Source: Danxiaibacter flavus (lineage in GTDB: Bacteria > Bacteroidota > Bacteroidia > Chitinophagales > Chitinophagaceae). Taken from it: a stretch of DNA of 64,000 bases. This document shows positions 9,368 to 17,582 of the stretch, one piece after another; the first letter of the stretch is position 1; each line of letters begins with the position of its first letter. Under the pieces are notes generated by a model. That model made no database searches and had not been told where the DNA came from. It saw only the letters and a program-made list of their open reading frames with translations. The position numbers and the translations under genes were made by a program. The stretch is taken from positions 496,001 to 560,000 of the forward strand of contig NZ_JAULBC010000006.1 in the NCBI RefSeq assembly GCF_041060425.1, in the 5' to 3' direction.

Positions 9368-11734
9368 ATGCTGAAAAATTATTTTAGGATTGCCTGGCGG
9401 AACATGGTCAAGGACAGGCAGTTCGCTTTTTTGAATGTAATGGGATTGTCCTGCGGAATTGCTTGTGTGTTGTTGATTTATTTGTGGGTGGCTGATGAAT
9501 TAAGCTTCGATAATTTTTTCGATAATAAGGATCGTGTTTACCAGTTGATGGAGCGTAGGTCTGCAGAAGGTGATGTGCAAGTGTCTGATGAATCGTCTGG
9601 CTTATTAAGTGAAGCAATGAAAGCGCAAATGCCCGAGATTGAATATGCCTCGCCATTAGCCCCTCCCGGGTGGTTTCAAAGATTTACACTTTCAGTAGGA
9701 GAAAAAAATATTAAGGCATCCGGACAATATTCAGGTAAGGATTATTTTAACATCTTTTCTTTTAAACTCCTTGAGGGAAAGAAAGAATCTGTACTTGCAG
9801 ACAAAAATTCCATCGTTATTTCTGATGAGCTTGCGCGTAAACTATTTAACACGACAGAGAATTTAACCGGTAAGGCTGTTCACTTTCAGCACGAGAAAGA
9901 TTTTTATGTGTCAGGCGTTTTTGAAAAAACACCGTATCATTCTTCTCAGCAATTTGATTTTGTTCTTTCATTTGAATATCTGAAAGACGTGCAGCCCTGG
10001 GTAAAAGAATGGACCAACCTCGGCCCGCATAATTTTGTGTTATTACGGAAGGGGACTGACGTCGCCGCATTTAATAAGAAAATCGCGGGCTTCATTAATA
10101 TGCATGGAGGAGATAGTTCCCGCGTTGCCGTAGCAATGAAGTTTTCGGATATGTATTTATCCGGTTCGTTTAGTCATGGCGTTTCATCCGGCGGAAGGAT
10201 GGCTTATGTGCGGTTGTTCTCTTTGATCGCTATATTTATTTTGATCATCGGCTGCATTAATTTCATGAACCTGTCTACTGCCAGGGCTTCCCGAAGAATG
10301 AAAGAGATTGGCATTAAGAAAGTTACCGGTGCTACGCGTGGTCAGCTAATTGCTCAATTCTTGTCTGAATCTACGTTGATGACATTGTTTTCCATGGCGC
10401 TCGCTTTGGTTATTGCAAGATTACTATTGCCACATTTCAATACACTAACAGGAAAACAAATCGAACTTAACCTCGGAATAGGATTGATTACAGCGTTAGC
10501 AGGTATCGCAATTTTTACGGGCTTGCTGGCGGGAAGTTATCCCGCCTTGTATCTGTCAAAATTCAATCCACTTACAGTTTTGAAAGGCAAGTTGAGTACA
10601 TCCTTTGCAGAGATCGTTTCCCGCAAAGGCCTGGTGGTATTTCAGTTCACGCTTTCGGTTATTCTTATCGTTTCCGTGTTAGTGATTTATAAGCAGGTGA
10701 AATATTTGCAATCATCCGACCCCGGTTATAACAAGGATAATGTTGTAAAGTTTGACGGCGATGGGAAGATTGCCGGCGCTGAAGAGACCTTTATGGCTGA
10801 GCTAAAAAAGGTTCCGGGTGTGGTAAATGCCTGCTTTACCTACAATAATATGGTAGGTAGAAACTATGGTGATTATGGTATTGAATGGGATGGAAAAGAT
10901 CCGGATGCGTCTGTCTATTTTGAAGGTTTCAGGGCTGGCTATGATTTTGTCGAAACCATGGGTATGCACGTGTTGAGCGGCAGAAGTTTTTCAAGAAATT
11001 ATGGTACCGACAGTTCCAAAATAATTTTAAATGAAGCTGCAATAAAGGTGATGAATTTTAAAGATCCGGTTGGAAAAAATATCCGGCTTTTTGATAAGAG
11101 CATGCAGGTCGTTGGCGTAGTAAAAGATTTTCATTTCGAATCTATGCACGAGCTGGTGAAACCGTCTTATTACACATTATTAAATCCCGGGCAAGCCGGA
11201 ACAAAAATAATGGTTAGAATAAAAGCGGGGGATCAGCAGAATACCTTAGCTGGTATTCAAAAGTTATATGAAACGTACAATCCGGCCTTTCCGTTTACTT
11301 ATAGTTTTCTAAGTGAACTATATCAAAAGCAATATGAAACCGAAGTGAGGACAGCAGCGCTGGCAAAGTATTTTTCCGGATTGGCAATTCTTATTTCATG
11401 TCTTGGCCTGTTTGGATTGGCTGCATTTACGGCACAAAAAAGACAAAAGGAAATTGGAATTCGCAAAGTAGTAGGTGCATCTGTAAGTAATATCGCATTT
11501 ATGTTGTCCAGGGATTTTCTGAACCTGGTAATAATTGCTATGTTGATTGCCTTTCCCATTGCGTGGTGGAGCGTGAATCAATGGTTGCAAGGTTTCGCAT
11601 ATCGTGTAAATATAGGTGCAGGTGTGTTTTTAATTGCTACTCTCTCCGTTCTTTTCATCACATTGTTAACAATCAGTTTTCAAGCTATAAAAGCCGCATT
11701 GGCAAATCCTGTAAAGAGTCTTCGTTCTGAATAA
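9368..11734 (+). CDS. ABC transporter permease, FtsX/MacB type (paralog 1)
   Basis: A 788-residue double-unit permease. An N-terminal FRIAWRNM segment and first membrane helix (about residues 21-42) are followed by a MacB_PCD-like extracytoplasmic domain, a membrane block with FMNLSTARASRRMKEIGIKKV (about 303-323), a second extracytoplasmic domain from about 455, and a final membrane block with RQKEIGIRKVVGAS. It ends AALANPVKSLRSE. The EIGI.K motifs are the coupling-helix signature of FtsX permeases. No ATP-binding subunit is adjacent, so its ATPase must be encoded elsewhere if it is a transporter. Family roles include peptide or lipid efflux and mechanotransmission; the substrate here is unknown. 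A terminator hairpin follows. Confidence 0.9.
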   Translation: MLKNYFRIAWRNMVKDRQFAFLNVMGLSCGIACVLLIYLWVADELSFDNFFDNKDRVYQLMERRSAEGDVQVSDESSGLLSEAMKAQMPEIEYASPLAPPGWFQRFTLSVGEKNIKASGQYSGKDYFNIFSFKLLEGKKESVLADKNSIVISDELARKLFNTTENLTGKAVHFQHEKDFYVSGVFEKTPYHSSQQFDFVLSFEYLKDVQPWVKEWTNLGPHNFVLLRKGTDVAAFNKKIAGFINMHGGDSSRVAVAMKFSDMYLSGSFSHGVSSGGRMAYVRLFSLIAIFILIIGCINFMNLSTARASRRMKEIGIKKVTGATRGQLIAQFLSESTLMTLFSMALALVIARLLLPHFNTLTGKQIELNLGIGLITALAGIAIFTGLLAGSYPALYLSKFNPLTVLKGKLSTSFAEIVSRKGLVVFQFTLSVILIVSVLVIYKQVKYLQSSDPGYNKDNVVKFDGDGKIAGAEETFMAELKKVPGVVNACFTYNNMVGRNYGDYGIEWDGKDPDASVYFEGFRAGYDFVETMGMHVLSGRSFSRNYGTDSSKIILNEAAIKVMNFKDPVGKNIRLFDKSMQVVGVVKDFHFESMHELVKPSYYTLLNPGQAGTKIMVRIKAGDQQNTLAGIQKLYETYNPAFPFTYSFLSELYQKQYETEVRTAALAKYFSGLAILISCLGLFGLAAFTAQKRQKEIGIRKVVGASVSNIAFMLSRDFLNLVIIAMLIAFPIAWWSVNQWLQGFAYRVNIGAGVFLIATLSVLFITLLTISFQAIKAALANPVKSLRSE

Positions 11735-11772
11735 GCGATTTGATCAGGTGGATTATAAAAGGTGACAATTAA

Positions 11773-11812
11773 GAATGCCGGCGAAGTTAGTCGGCATTCG
11801 CTTTTTTTTTTT
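11773..11812 (+). terminator. Rho-independent terminator after FtsX permease 1
   Basis: GAATGCCG (11773-11780) pairs with CGGCATTC (11792-11799) and is followed by a run of about eleven T. It lies 38 bp after the permease stop codon. Confidence 0.85.
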
Positions 11813-11903
11813 GATAATTGAAGGTGGATCATTGAAAATGATGAAGACGCAAATAGCACTGTGTGCTCTGTGTCTTCTCTGTCTCCACGCTACATATTTC
11901 CGT

Positions 11904-11927
11904 TTTCAATTCTCAATTCTCAATTAT
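11904..11927. repeat. CAATTCT heptad array at the sigma-factor 3' end
   Basis: TTTTCAATTCTCAATTCTC and CAATT form three to four 7-bp units that overlap the stop codon of the reverse-strand sigma-factor gene. The unit belongs to the AATTGAA family seen at 14265, 14510 and 17332. Confidence 0.6.
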
Positions 11928-13149
11928 TGAAATGAGCATCTACCTTCTTTTGTACAGCTTGCCTGTCTACGGGAGTTTTTGCAAGCATCAATGCTTTGTC
12001 AAAATGTAGCTTTGATATTTCGTTATTGATGCCAGCGTATAATTCACCAAGCAGTAAATAATAGAAGAAATTATTGGTGAGCTGCAATTTTTCTGCTTCA
12101 GTAATCGCAGCTTCATTTCCGCGGGCTTTAGAGAGCGCATAAGTTCTGTTTAGAGCCGCAATAGGAGAGTATTCAATTTGCAATAACTGGTTATATAGCT
12201 GTAAAATATTATCCCATTTTTCTGTGCTGTCATTTTTCTGCGTATGCCAATAGGCGATCCCTGCTTCCAAATGATACTTTGAAATTTGGTCGCCACTTGC
12301 TGCACAATGCAGAAAGTAGCCTCCCTTACTTATCCAGTCGGGGTTCCATAAATTTATATCTTGCTCTTCATATAATACCAGTTCTCCACTTTCATTCATG
12401 CGCGCATCAAACCGGGAAATGTGAAAACACATTAAAGCAAGCAAAGCATTCGCTTGTGGCTTGTTGGTTAAGGTGTTTTCTACAAGCATTGTACATAGTC
12501 GAATCGCTTCAAGGCACAAATCTTTCTTTAACGGTGTGTTTTGACTAACAGAATAATAGCCTTCATTAAATAGCAGATAAATTGTTGTAAGTACAGGCTG
12601 TAATCTTTCTTCAATCTGAAATGCGTTGGGTAGTTCTATTGGAATATTTTCTTCCCGCAATTTTTCCTTTGCCCGGAAAAGCCTTTTGTTGATGGTTTCT
12701 TTATTAGATAGAAACGCGTCCGCAATCTCTTCAATGCCAAATCCACAAAGAATCCTGAGACATAAACCTACCTGAGCTTCGGTTGGAATTGACGGATGGC
12801 AGACTGCAAACATCATTTGCAGCTGACTGTCATTAATATGTAACGGGGATAGATCTATGTCGTCTTCGTAAACTTCATCCTGATTATCCTTTAACTGTTC
12901 GGATATTTTGTTCTCGAAGAGTGCATTGCGTTGCAAATGATTGATGGCTTTATTCTTCGCAACATTGTGCAGCCAGGCTGTTGGATTTTTAGGAACTCCT
13001 TCAATACCCCATGTTTGTGAAGCGACAAGAAAAGTATCGCTCGCAATGTCTTCTGCAATTTCAATTTGACGAAACCCAAAATGCTTGCACAAGACCGCTA
13101 CAATCTTTCTGTATTCAGTTCTGAAAAGATGAGGTATTAACTCAGGCAT
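11920..13149 (-). CDS. ECF42-type RNA polymerase sigma factor
   Basis: A 409-residue protein, about twice the length of a simple ECF sigma factor. The sigma-2 region spans about residues 8-76 (FRTEYRKIVAVLC, DTFLVASQTWG, NPTAWLHNVAKNKAINHLQR), and a sigma-4 region lies at about 105-165 (LCLRILCGFGIEEIADAFL). The remaining 240 residues form the helical, TPR-like C-terminal extension (ALNRTYALSKARG) typical of the ECF42/DUF6596 group. The two genes upstream in the same direction, a DGPF/YCII protein and a DHFR-like reductase, are the standard companions of this group, and no anti-sigma factor is present. The C-terminal extension is thought to control activity. It probably transcribes its own operon. 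Confidence 0.9.
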   Translation of the reverse strand: MPELIPHLFRTEYRKIVAVLCKHFGFRQIEIAEDIASDTFLVASQTWGIEGVPKNPTAWLHNVAKNKAINHLQRNALFENKISEQLKDNQDEVYEDDIDLSPLHINDSQLQMMFAVCHPSIPTEAQVGLCLRILCGFGIEEIADAFLSNKETINKRLFRAKEKLREENIPIELPNAFQIEERLQPVLTTIYLLFNEGYYSVSQNTPLKKDLCLEAIRLCTMLVENTLTNKPQANALLALMCFHISRFDARMNESGELVLYEEQDINLWNPDWISKGGYFLHCAASGDQISKYHLEAGIAYWHTQKNDSTEKWDNILQLYNQLLQIEYSPIAALNRTYALSKARGNEAAITEAEKLQLTNNFFYYLLLGELYAGINNEISKLHFDKALMLAKTPVDRQAVQKKVDAHFNN

Positions 13150-13154
13150 AATTT

Positions 13155-13306
13155 AAGTCAAAAAGTAAAAATTCAAAAGTCAAAAATGTTGCCGCACTAA
13201 AAGCCTGTTTCACGCAAAGGTGAAAAATAAATTGTGTAAGTTGAAAATCCTGTCAAAAGCTTCATTCAGTGAACAGCCTTTTTACTTTTGAATTTTGACT
13301 TTCCTC
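13155..13306. repeat. AAGTCAAAA arrays in inverted orientation
   Basis: Units such as AGTCAAA, AGTAAAA and ATTCAAA at 13155-13186 are answered by ACTTTTG, AATTTTG and ACTTTCC at 13280-13306, so the two runs can pair across about 95 bp. Both lie between the sigma gene and the DGPF gene. The second run is repeated almost exactly at 47280-47302. Confidence 0.6.
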
Positions 13307-13308
13307 TT

Positions 13309-13653
13309 TTATTTGTTTATCACTTTTCTCACTTCCACGCTATTACCCTCTCCCTTCAATATCGGGCATTCTTTGGCTATGGCAAGTGCGTCGTCAAAGT
13401 CTTTCGCTTTGATCATTATAAATCCCGCAAGAGATTCTTTTATCTCCACAAAGGGGCCGTCCGTTACCACGTTGTTGGGTTTTATTACTTTGCCTTCTGT
13501 AGACAAACCCTTGCCGCCAACAAATTTATCTTGTGCAGCAATGCCGCCAACCCAGTCATTGTACATTTTCATGTATACCTGTAATTGTTCGGGCGACGGT
13601 TGTGCTTCCCTGGTTAATAAATCCAGTCGCATTAAGATCAGGTACTCTTCCAT
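13309..13653 (-). CDS. YCII/DGPF-domain protein
   Basis: A 114-residue single-domain protein of the YCII-related family. It carries the eponymous DGPF motif at residues 65-68 within TDGPFVEIKE, preceded by KGLSTEGK and followed by GFIMIKAKDFDDALAIAK, the usual order for this ferredoxin-fold, dimeric alpha/beta-barrel domain. Members next to ECF42 sigma factors are its presumed regulatory partners or targets, but their biochemistry is not established. It lies between the sigma gene (downstream) and the DHFR-like gene (33 bp upstream) on the same strand and is probably co-transcribed with both. Confidence 0.9.
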   Translation of the reverse strand: MEEYLILMRLDLLTREAQPSPEQLQVYMKMYNDWVGGIAAQDKFVGGKGLSTEGKVIKPNNVVTDGPFVEIKESLAGFIMIKAKDFDDALAIAKECPILKGEGNSVEVRKVINK

Positions 13654-13686
13654 GATGTTTGTTTTTATAAATGTTGAAGTGAATGT

Positions 13687-14247
13687 CTACTTTGAAACTG
13701 GCGCATAACAAGCCAGTATTCTACCGCTTTTAAATGTGTTTGTCTTCGTTAATTTAAGTTCAACCAGGTGGTTTAGCCCCTGGCAAAAAGAAGTGCCGCT
13801 GCCAATCAGCAATGGATCGATCATCAGCTGAAACTCGTCTATCAGCCCGTGTTCAGCAAACTGCGTTATAATTGAACCGCTTCCCAAAATAGCCATGTCT
13901 TTTCCGGGTGTGTTTTTTATTTTCCGTACTTCTTCAATTATATCGTCGCTGATGATCCTGGTGTTTTCCCATGTGGCTTTTTTCAACGTTCTGGAAAATA
14001 CAATTTTTTCAGATTTGTTCATTCCTTCAGCAACCTCCGGCATCATCTGTCGGGCATTTTCTGTCGGCCAAAAACCTGCCATCATTTCGTAGGTCGTTCG
14101 GCCAAACAGGAGTATGCCGTCTGCGTGAAGCGCATCTTCTGCATATTTGCTTCCTTCTTCATCATGTGCGTGCCAGCTTGTGTCACCATCAGGGCCTTTA
14201 AAATACCCGTTTAATGTGGTGAAATTAAATACTGTTAGCTTTCTCAT
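13687..14247 (-). CDS. Dihydrofolate reductase-like (RibD C-terminal) protein
   Basis: A 186-residue protein of the RibD_C/DHFR-like superfamily. It opens with MRKLTVFNFTTLNGYF, then GILLFGRTTYEMMAGFWP (about 44-61), KIVFSRTLKKATWENTRII, and the nucleotide-binding GSGSIITQFAEHGLIDEF (about 120-137). These NADPH-binding motifs match bacterial YyaP/YwjB-like reductases. The substrate is unknown; a folate role is not implied. It is the first gene of the three-gene ECF42 operon, and its upstream region (14248-14781) is packed with heptad arrays. Confidence 0.85.
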   Translation of the reverse strand: MRKLTVFNFTTLNGYFKGPDGDTSWHAHDEEGSKYAEDALHADGILLFGRTTYEMMAGFWPTENARQMMPEVAEGMNKSEKIVFSRTLKKATWENTRIISDDIIEEVRKIKNTPGKDMAILGSGSIITQFAEHGLIDEFQLMIDPLLIGSGTSFCQGLNHLVELKLTKTNTFKSGRILACYAPVSK

Positions 14248-14264
14248 GGTAATCTCTTTTTAAT

Positions 14265-14337
14265 TGAAAATTGATAGTTGAAAATTGAAAATGAACTGAG
14301 TGCTGCAAGTACGAGTTACGAAGTACGAAGTACACAA
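14265..14337. repeat. AATTGAA and AGTACGA heptad arrays
   Basis: Two different 7-bp arrays follow each other. The first reads AATTGAA-AATTGAT-AGTTGAA-AATTGAA-AATGAAC (about 14266-14300), the second AGTACGA-GTTACGA-AGTACGA-AGTACAC (about 14311-14337). They lie upstream of the DHFR-like gene. Confidence 0.85.
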
Positions 14338-14509
14338 GTTTGATCCGGTTTACCTCGTGCAGATCTGTTTATAGCACAGTCTAATGATCTTGTCGGTCTT
14401 GCCACTAAAATATCTTGCCTTCATTTTCAATTAAAACCAGCGTTATAATTCTTTTGTTTGTTTATACTATTATAACAAACGAAAAACCAGGAATTGGACA
14501 TACGAATGG

Positions 14510-14581
14510 AAAATTGATAATTGACAATTGAAAATGAACTGCAAACGCTCTGTGAATACGAATTACGCGGTACGAAATTTA
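14510..14581. repeat. AATTGAC and ATACGAA heptad arrays
   Basis: The same two unit types as at 14265 recur in the same order: AATTGAT-AATTGAC-AATTGAA-AATGAAC, then ATACGAA-TTACGCG-GTACGAA. The intervening 14338-14509 shows no feature I can name. Confidence 0.8.
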
Positions 14582-14696
14582 GATTCGGCACATCTTTTCT
14601 TTTCATTCTCCTTCTCCTTTAACCTGGGCCACTAATTACTACCATCTCTTAATAATGATCATATCTGTAAAGGTTTTTGTTCATGACTGATAGAAG

Positions 14697-14781
14697 CATA
14701 CTCATTCGCATATTTGCACATTTACTAATTTGCACATTTATCGTTCATTTTCAATTTTCAACTATCCATTTTCAATTAAAA
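14697..14781. repeat. TTGCACAT and ATTTTCA arrays
   Basis: CATATTTGCACATTTACTAA, TTTGCACATT and then CATTTTC-AATTTTC-AACTATC-CATTTTC-AATT form short arrays with 7-8 bp units. They run directly into the conserved motif at 14782. Confidence 0.7.
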
Positions 14782-14810
14782 CCGTACATCGTTCGTATCA
14801 AAACCGAACA
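14782..14810 (+). promoter_or_regulatory. Conserved 29-bp motif upstream of FtsX permease 2
   Basis: The site contains CCGTACATC, GTTCGTATCAAAAC and CGAACA. GTTCG (14791-14795) and CGAAC (14805-14809) also form an inverted repeat with a 9-nt spacer. It matches 9249-9277 at 23 of 29 positions and ends 92 bp before the permease ATG at 14902. Confidence 0.5.
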
Positions 14811-14901
14811 TTTTACGTTTTAATTGCTATGTAAATTACTGGTTATAAAATTTTTACTTCGGGGCATATTGTTGGATGCGTTTGTTGGCAAATCCCAAAC
14901 T

Positions 14902-17328
14902 ATGTTCAAAACATACTTCAATATTGCGTTAAGGCAACTCCGCAAACAAAAAATGTATGCATTAATTAAAATCGGAGGTTTTGCTTTAAGCATAGCGGCA
15001 TGCTTGTTAATTGCGCTGTATATACGGGATGAACTTAGTTATGATAAATCCTATCCTGATAATGACCGCATTTTCAGAATAACAGGTGAATACAATGACA
15101 AAGGCAATATGGAAACCGGTGCGGATTGGCCGCCGCCAATGGCAAAAGCACTAAAACAGGATTATCCGGAAGTTGAATATTCGGGCAGAATAATGCCGCA
15201 TGAACTGTTCTATTGCGCCGGTAGCAACCAGGTGCGCAGGGTTGATGCGGAACAAAATACCTATGAAGACAAATTTACATTTGCAGATCAGTCTATTTTG
15301 GATATTCTACAGGTCCCCATGGTTTACGGTGACCGTGCAATGGCACTTGCCCAACCCCGTACAATGGTGATAGCAAAAAGCATTGCAGATAAATATTTTC
15401 CCAACGAAAACCCTGTTGGAAAATTAATGATCCTGAACAATGATAAGGACCGGATTTATAAAATTGGTGGTGTGATGAAAGATTTTCCTTCAACCAGCCA
15501 TCTTCAATACAATTTTCTGCTGACACTTACGGGCTATGAGCTTTGGAAAGGCGAACAGGATGGCTGGATGAGCAGCAACTATTACACATATGTAAAGCTT
15601 CGCAAAGGCGCGAATCCGATACAATTCCAGGATAAATTAAAATCTGTCATCACCAGGTACTACGTCCCGGCGCTTAAAAGTGAAGGAAATGTTCAGGCTG
15701 ATGAGATGGCTCAAAAGTTGCGTTTTCTGGTTCAACCTGTCGCAGATATTCATTTGCGGTCCTATAAAATAGATGATGGCCTGCATCACGGTGATATCCG
15801 TTTTGTGTGGTTGTTTGGCGCTATTGCATGTTTTATTTTATTAATTGCGTGTATCAATTTTGTAAACCTGTCAACGGCCAAATCTGCGAACAGGGCAAAA
15901 GAAGTAGGCTTAAGAAAGGTGCTGGGTTCATACAGGTCAGGGCTTGTACAGCAATTTCTTACCGAGTCCATGCTCTACAGTTGCTGTTCCTTTGTTTTGG
16001 GATTATTGATTGCATGGTTGTTATTGCCCTATTTTAATATGCTGGCAGGCAAATCTCTTTCTATGCCATGGACGAAATGGTGGCTGGTTCCTTTAATAAC
16101 CGTTGCAATTGTTGCTACTGGTTTTTTTGCCGGCATCTATCCTTCACTGTATTTGTCTGCATTCAAACCAATACTGGTTTTAAAAGGCCAGCTGAGCAGG
16201 GGAAGCAAAAATTCTGTTTTACGAAACGGGCTGGTTGTGTTCCAGTTTTGTACATCCATTATACTGATAATTTCCACGCTGGTAATTTATAAACAAACGC
16301 ATTACTTATTGAATGCGAAGATTGGTTTTGATAAAGACCAGGTGATGCTGATACAGGGGACAAACACGCTGGGAGAACATGTTAGAGAGTTTAAAAACGA
16401 ATTGCTGAAGTTGTCGCAGGTGAAAAATGTGTCTGTGAGTGATTTTCTTCCGGTTTCAGGCACCAAACGCAATGGCAACACTTTTTGGAATACTGGGAAA
16501 AAAACGACTGATCCCGGTATATTCGCGCAAGCCTGGACTGTAGATGACAGCTACATTCAAACACTCGGAATCAAGTTGATTGCAGGCAGAAATTTTTCGC
16601 CGGAAATGCCATCCGATTCGCAGGCTGTTATTATCAATAAGACAATGGCTGAAAAACTTAACCTGAAAGATCCCGTAGGAAAGACAATCGAGAACTGGGG
16701 AAAGTATCCGATAATTGGCGTAGTAGAAGATTTTAATTTCGAAAGCATGCGCGGCAAGGTTGGTGCGTTAAGTATGCACTTGGGTAATAGTACAACTATT
16801 GTTTCTGTTAAGTTAAGCAGTAAAGAAGTAAAAGATGCTCTGCCGGCCATAAACAGTTTGTGGAAGAAGTTTGCGCCTACACAACCAATACGTTATACCT
16901 TCCTCGATGAAAATTTTAAAAACATGTATGCAGATGTACAGCGGATGGGTAACATCTTTACAAGTTTTGCCATACTGGCAATCGTAATTGCGTGTCTTGG
17001 CTTATTCGCACTTTCCGCTTTCATGGCTGAGCAACGCAATAAAGAAATTGGAATTCGCAAAGTATTGGGTGCTTCTGCAACAAATATAACAGCCATGCTA
17101 TCCATAAGCTTTGTAAGATTGGTAATGCTGGCCATTTTAATTGCATCACCCATTGCCTGGTGGGGTATGAGTAAATGGCTGCAGGATTTTGCGTATCGTA
17201 TCCAAATTGATTGGTGGATGGTTGCTTTGGCTGGCATTGTTGCGATAATGATTGCGTTGGCAACTGTAAGCTTTCAATCCATCAGAGCAGCGCTTGCTAA
17301 TCCGGTTAAGAGTCTAAGATCGGAGTAG
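14902..17328 (+). CDS. ABC transporter permease, FtsX/MacB type (paralog 2)
   Basis: An 808-residue permease from ATG 14902. An upstream in-frame ATG at 14824 would add 26 residues, but 14902 matches the paralogs' start (M.K.YF.IA.R.L) and keeps the promoter motif at the same distance as in paralog 1. Architecture is two FtsX units: an N-terminal helix, a MacB_PCD-like extracytoplasmic domain, a membrane block with FVNLSTAKSANRAKEVGLRKV, a second extracytoplasmic domain, and a terminal membrane block with RNKEIGIRKVLGASA. It ends AALANPVKSLRSE. No ATPase gene is adjacent. It lies 254 bp before paralog 3. Confidence 0.9.
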   Translation: MFKTYFNIALRQLRKQKMYALIKIGGFALSIAACLLIALYIRDELSYDKSYPDNDRIFRITGEYNDKGNMETGADWPPPMAKALKQDYPEVEYSGRIMPHELFYCAGSNQVRRVDAEQNTYEDKFTFADQSILDILQVPMVYGDRAMALAQPRTMVIAKSIADKYFPNENPVGKLMILNNDKDRIYKIGGVMKDFPSTSHLQYNFLLTLTGYELWKGEQDGWMSSNYYTYVKLRKGANPIQFQDKLKSVITRYYVPALKSEGNVQADEMAQKLRFLVQPVADIHLRSYKIDDGLHHGDIRFVWLFGAIACFILLIACINFVNLSTAKSANRAKEVGLRKVLGSYRSGLVQQFLTESMLYSCCSFVLGLLIAWLLLPYFNMLAGKSLSMPWTKWWLVPLITVAIVATGFFAGIYPSLYLSAFKPILVLKGQLSRGSKNSVLRNGLVVFQFCTSIILIISTLVIYKQTHYLLNAKIGFDKDQVMLIQGTNTLGEHVREFKNELLKLSQVKNVSVSDFLPVSGTKRNGNTFWNTGKKTTDPGIFAQAWTVDDSYIQTLGIKLIAGRNFSPEMPSDSQAVIINKTMAEKLNLKDPVGKTIENWGKYPIIGVVEDFNFESMRGKVGALSMHLGNSTTIVSVKLSSKEVKDALPAINSLWKKFAPTQPIRYTFLDENFKNMYADVQRMGNIFTSFAILAIVIACLGLFALSAFMAEQRNKEIGIRKVLGASATNITAMLSISFVRLVMLAILIASPIAWWGMSKWLQDFAYRIQIDWWMVALAGIVAIMIALATVSFQSIRAALANPVKSLRSE

Positions 17329-17331
17329 GAT

Positions 17332-17395
17332 TTGATTAATTGACAATTCCTGCCCGACTGAAGTCGTTCAGGCGGGGAAAAATTGACAATTGAAA
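17332..17395. repeat. AATTGAC heptad array split by a REP-like palindrome
   Basis: TTGATTAATTGACAATT is followed by a 29-bp GC-rich palindrome (17349-17377, CCTGCCCGACTG ... TTCAGGCGGGG) and then AAAAATTGACAATTGAAAAT. The array looks interrupted by an inserted REP-like element. The palindrome matches 22517-22545 at 26 of 29 positions. Confidence 0.8.
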
Positions 17396-17544
17396 ATGAA
17401 GCTAAATTGAAAGCTTTGTGTGACTCCTTGTATTCTCCTGCCTTTCCTCTGTTTAATTAAAAAAATACTTAAGGAAATGGGCAGTAGAGATACAAAAAAT
17501 TTATCTGTGCTTCTGTGCCCCAGTGGCAAAAAAAACATGCTGAA

Positions 17545-17582
17545 GGCTAATTGCTGACAGCTCACAGCTAAATGCTACCGCT
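17545..17582. repeat. AGCTGAC heptad array abutting a start codon
   Basis: GGCTAAT-TGCTGAC-AGCTCAC-AGCTAAA-TGCTACC-GCT runs directly into ATG at 17583. The same unit family is at 40048-40082 upstream of eboA. The rest of this gap holds degenerate CTTCTGTGCC units and no other feature. Confidence 0.75.
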
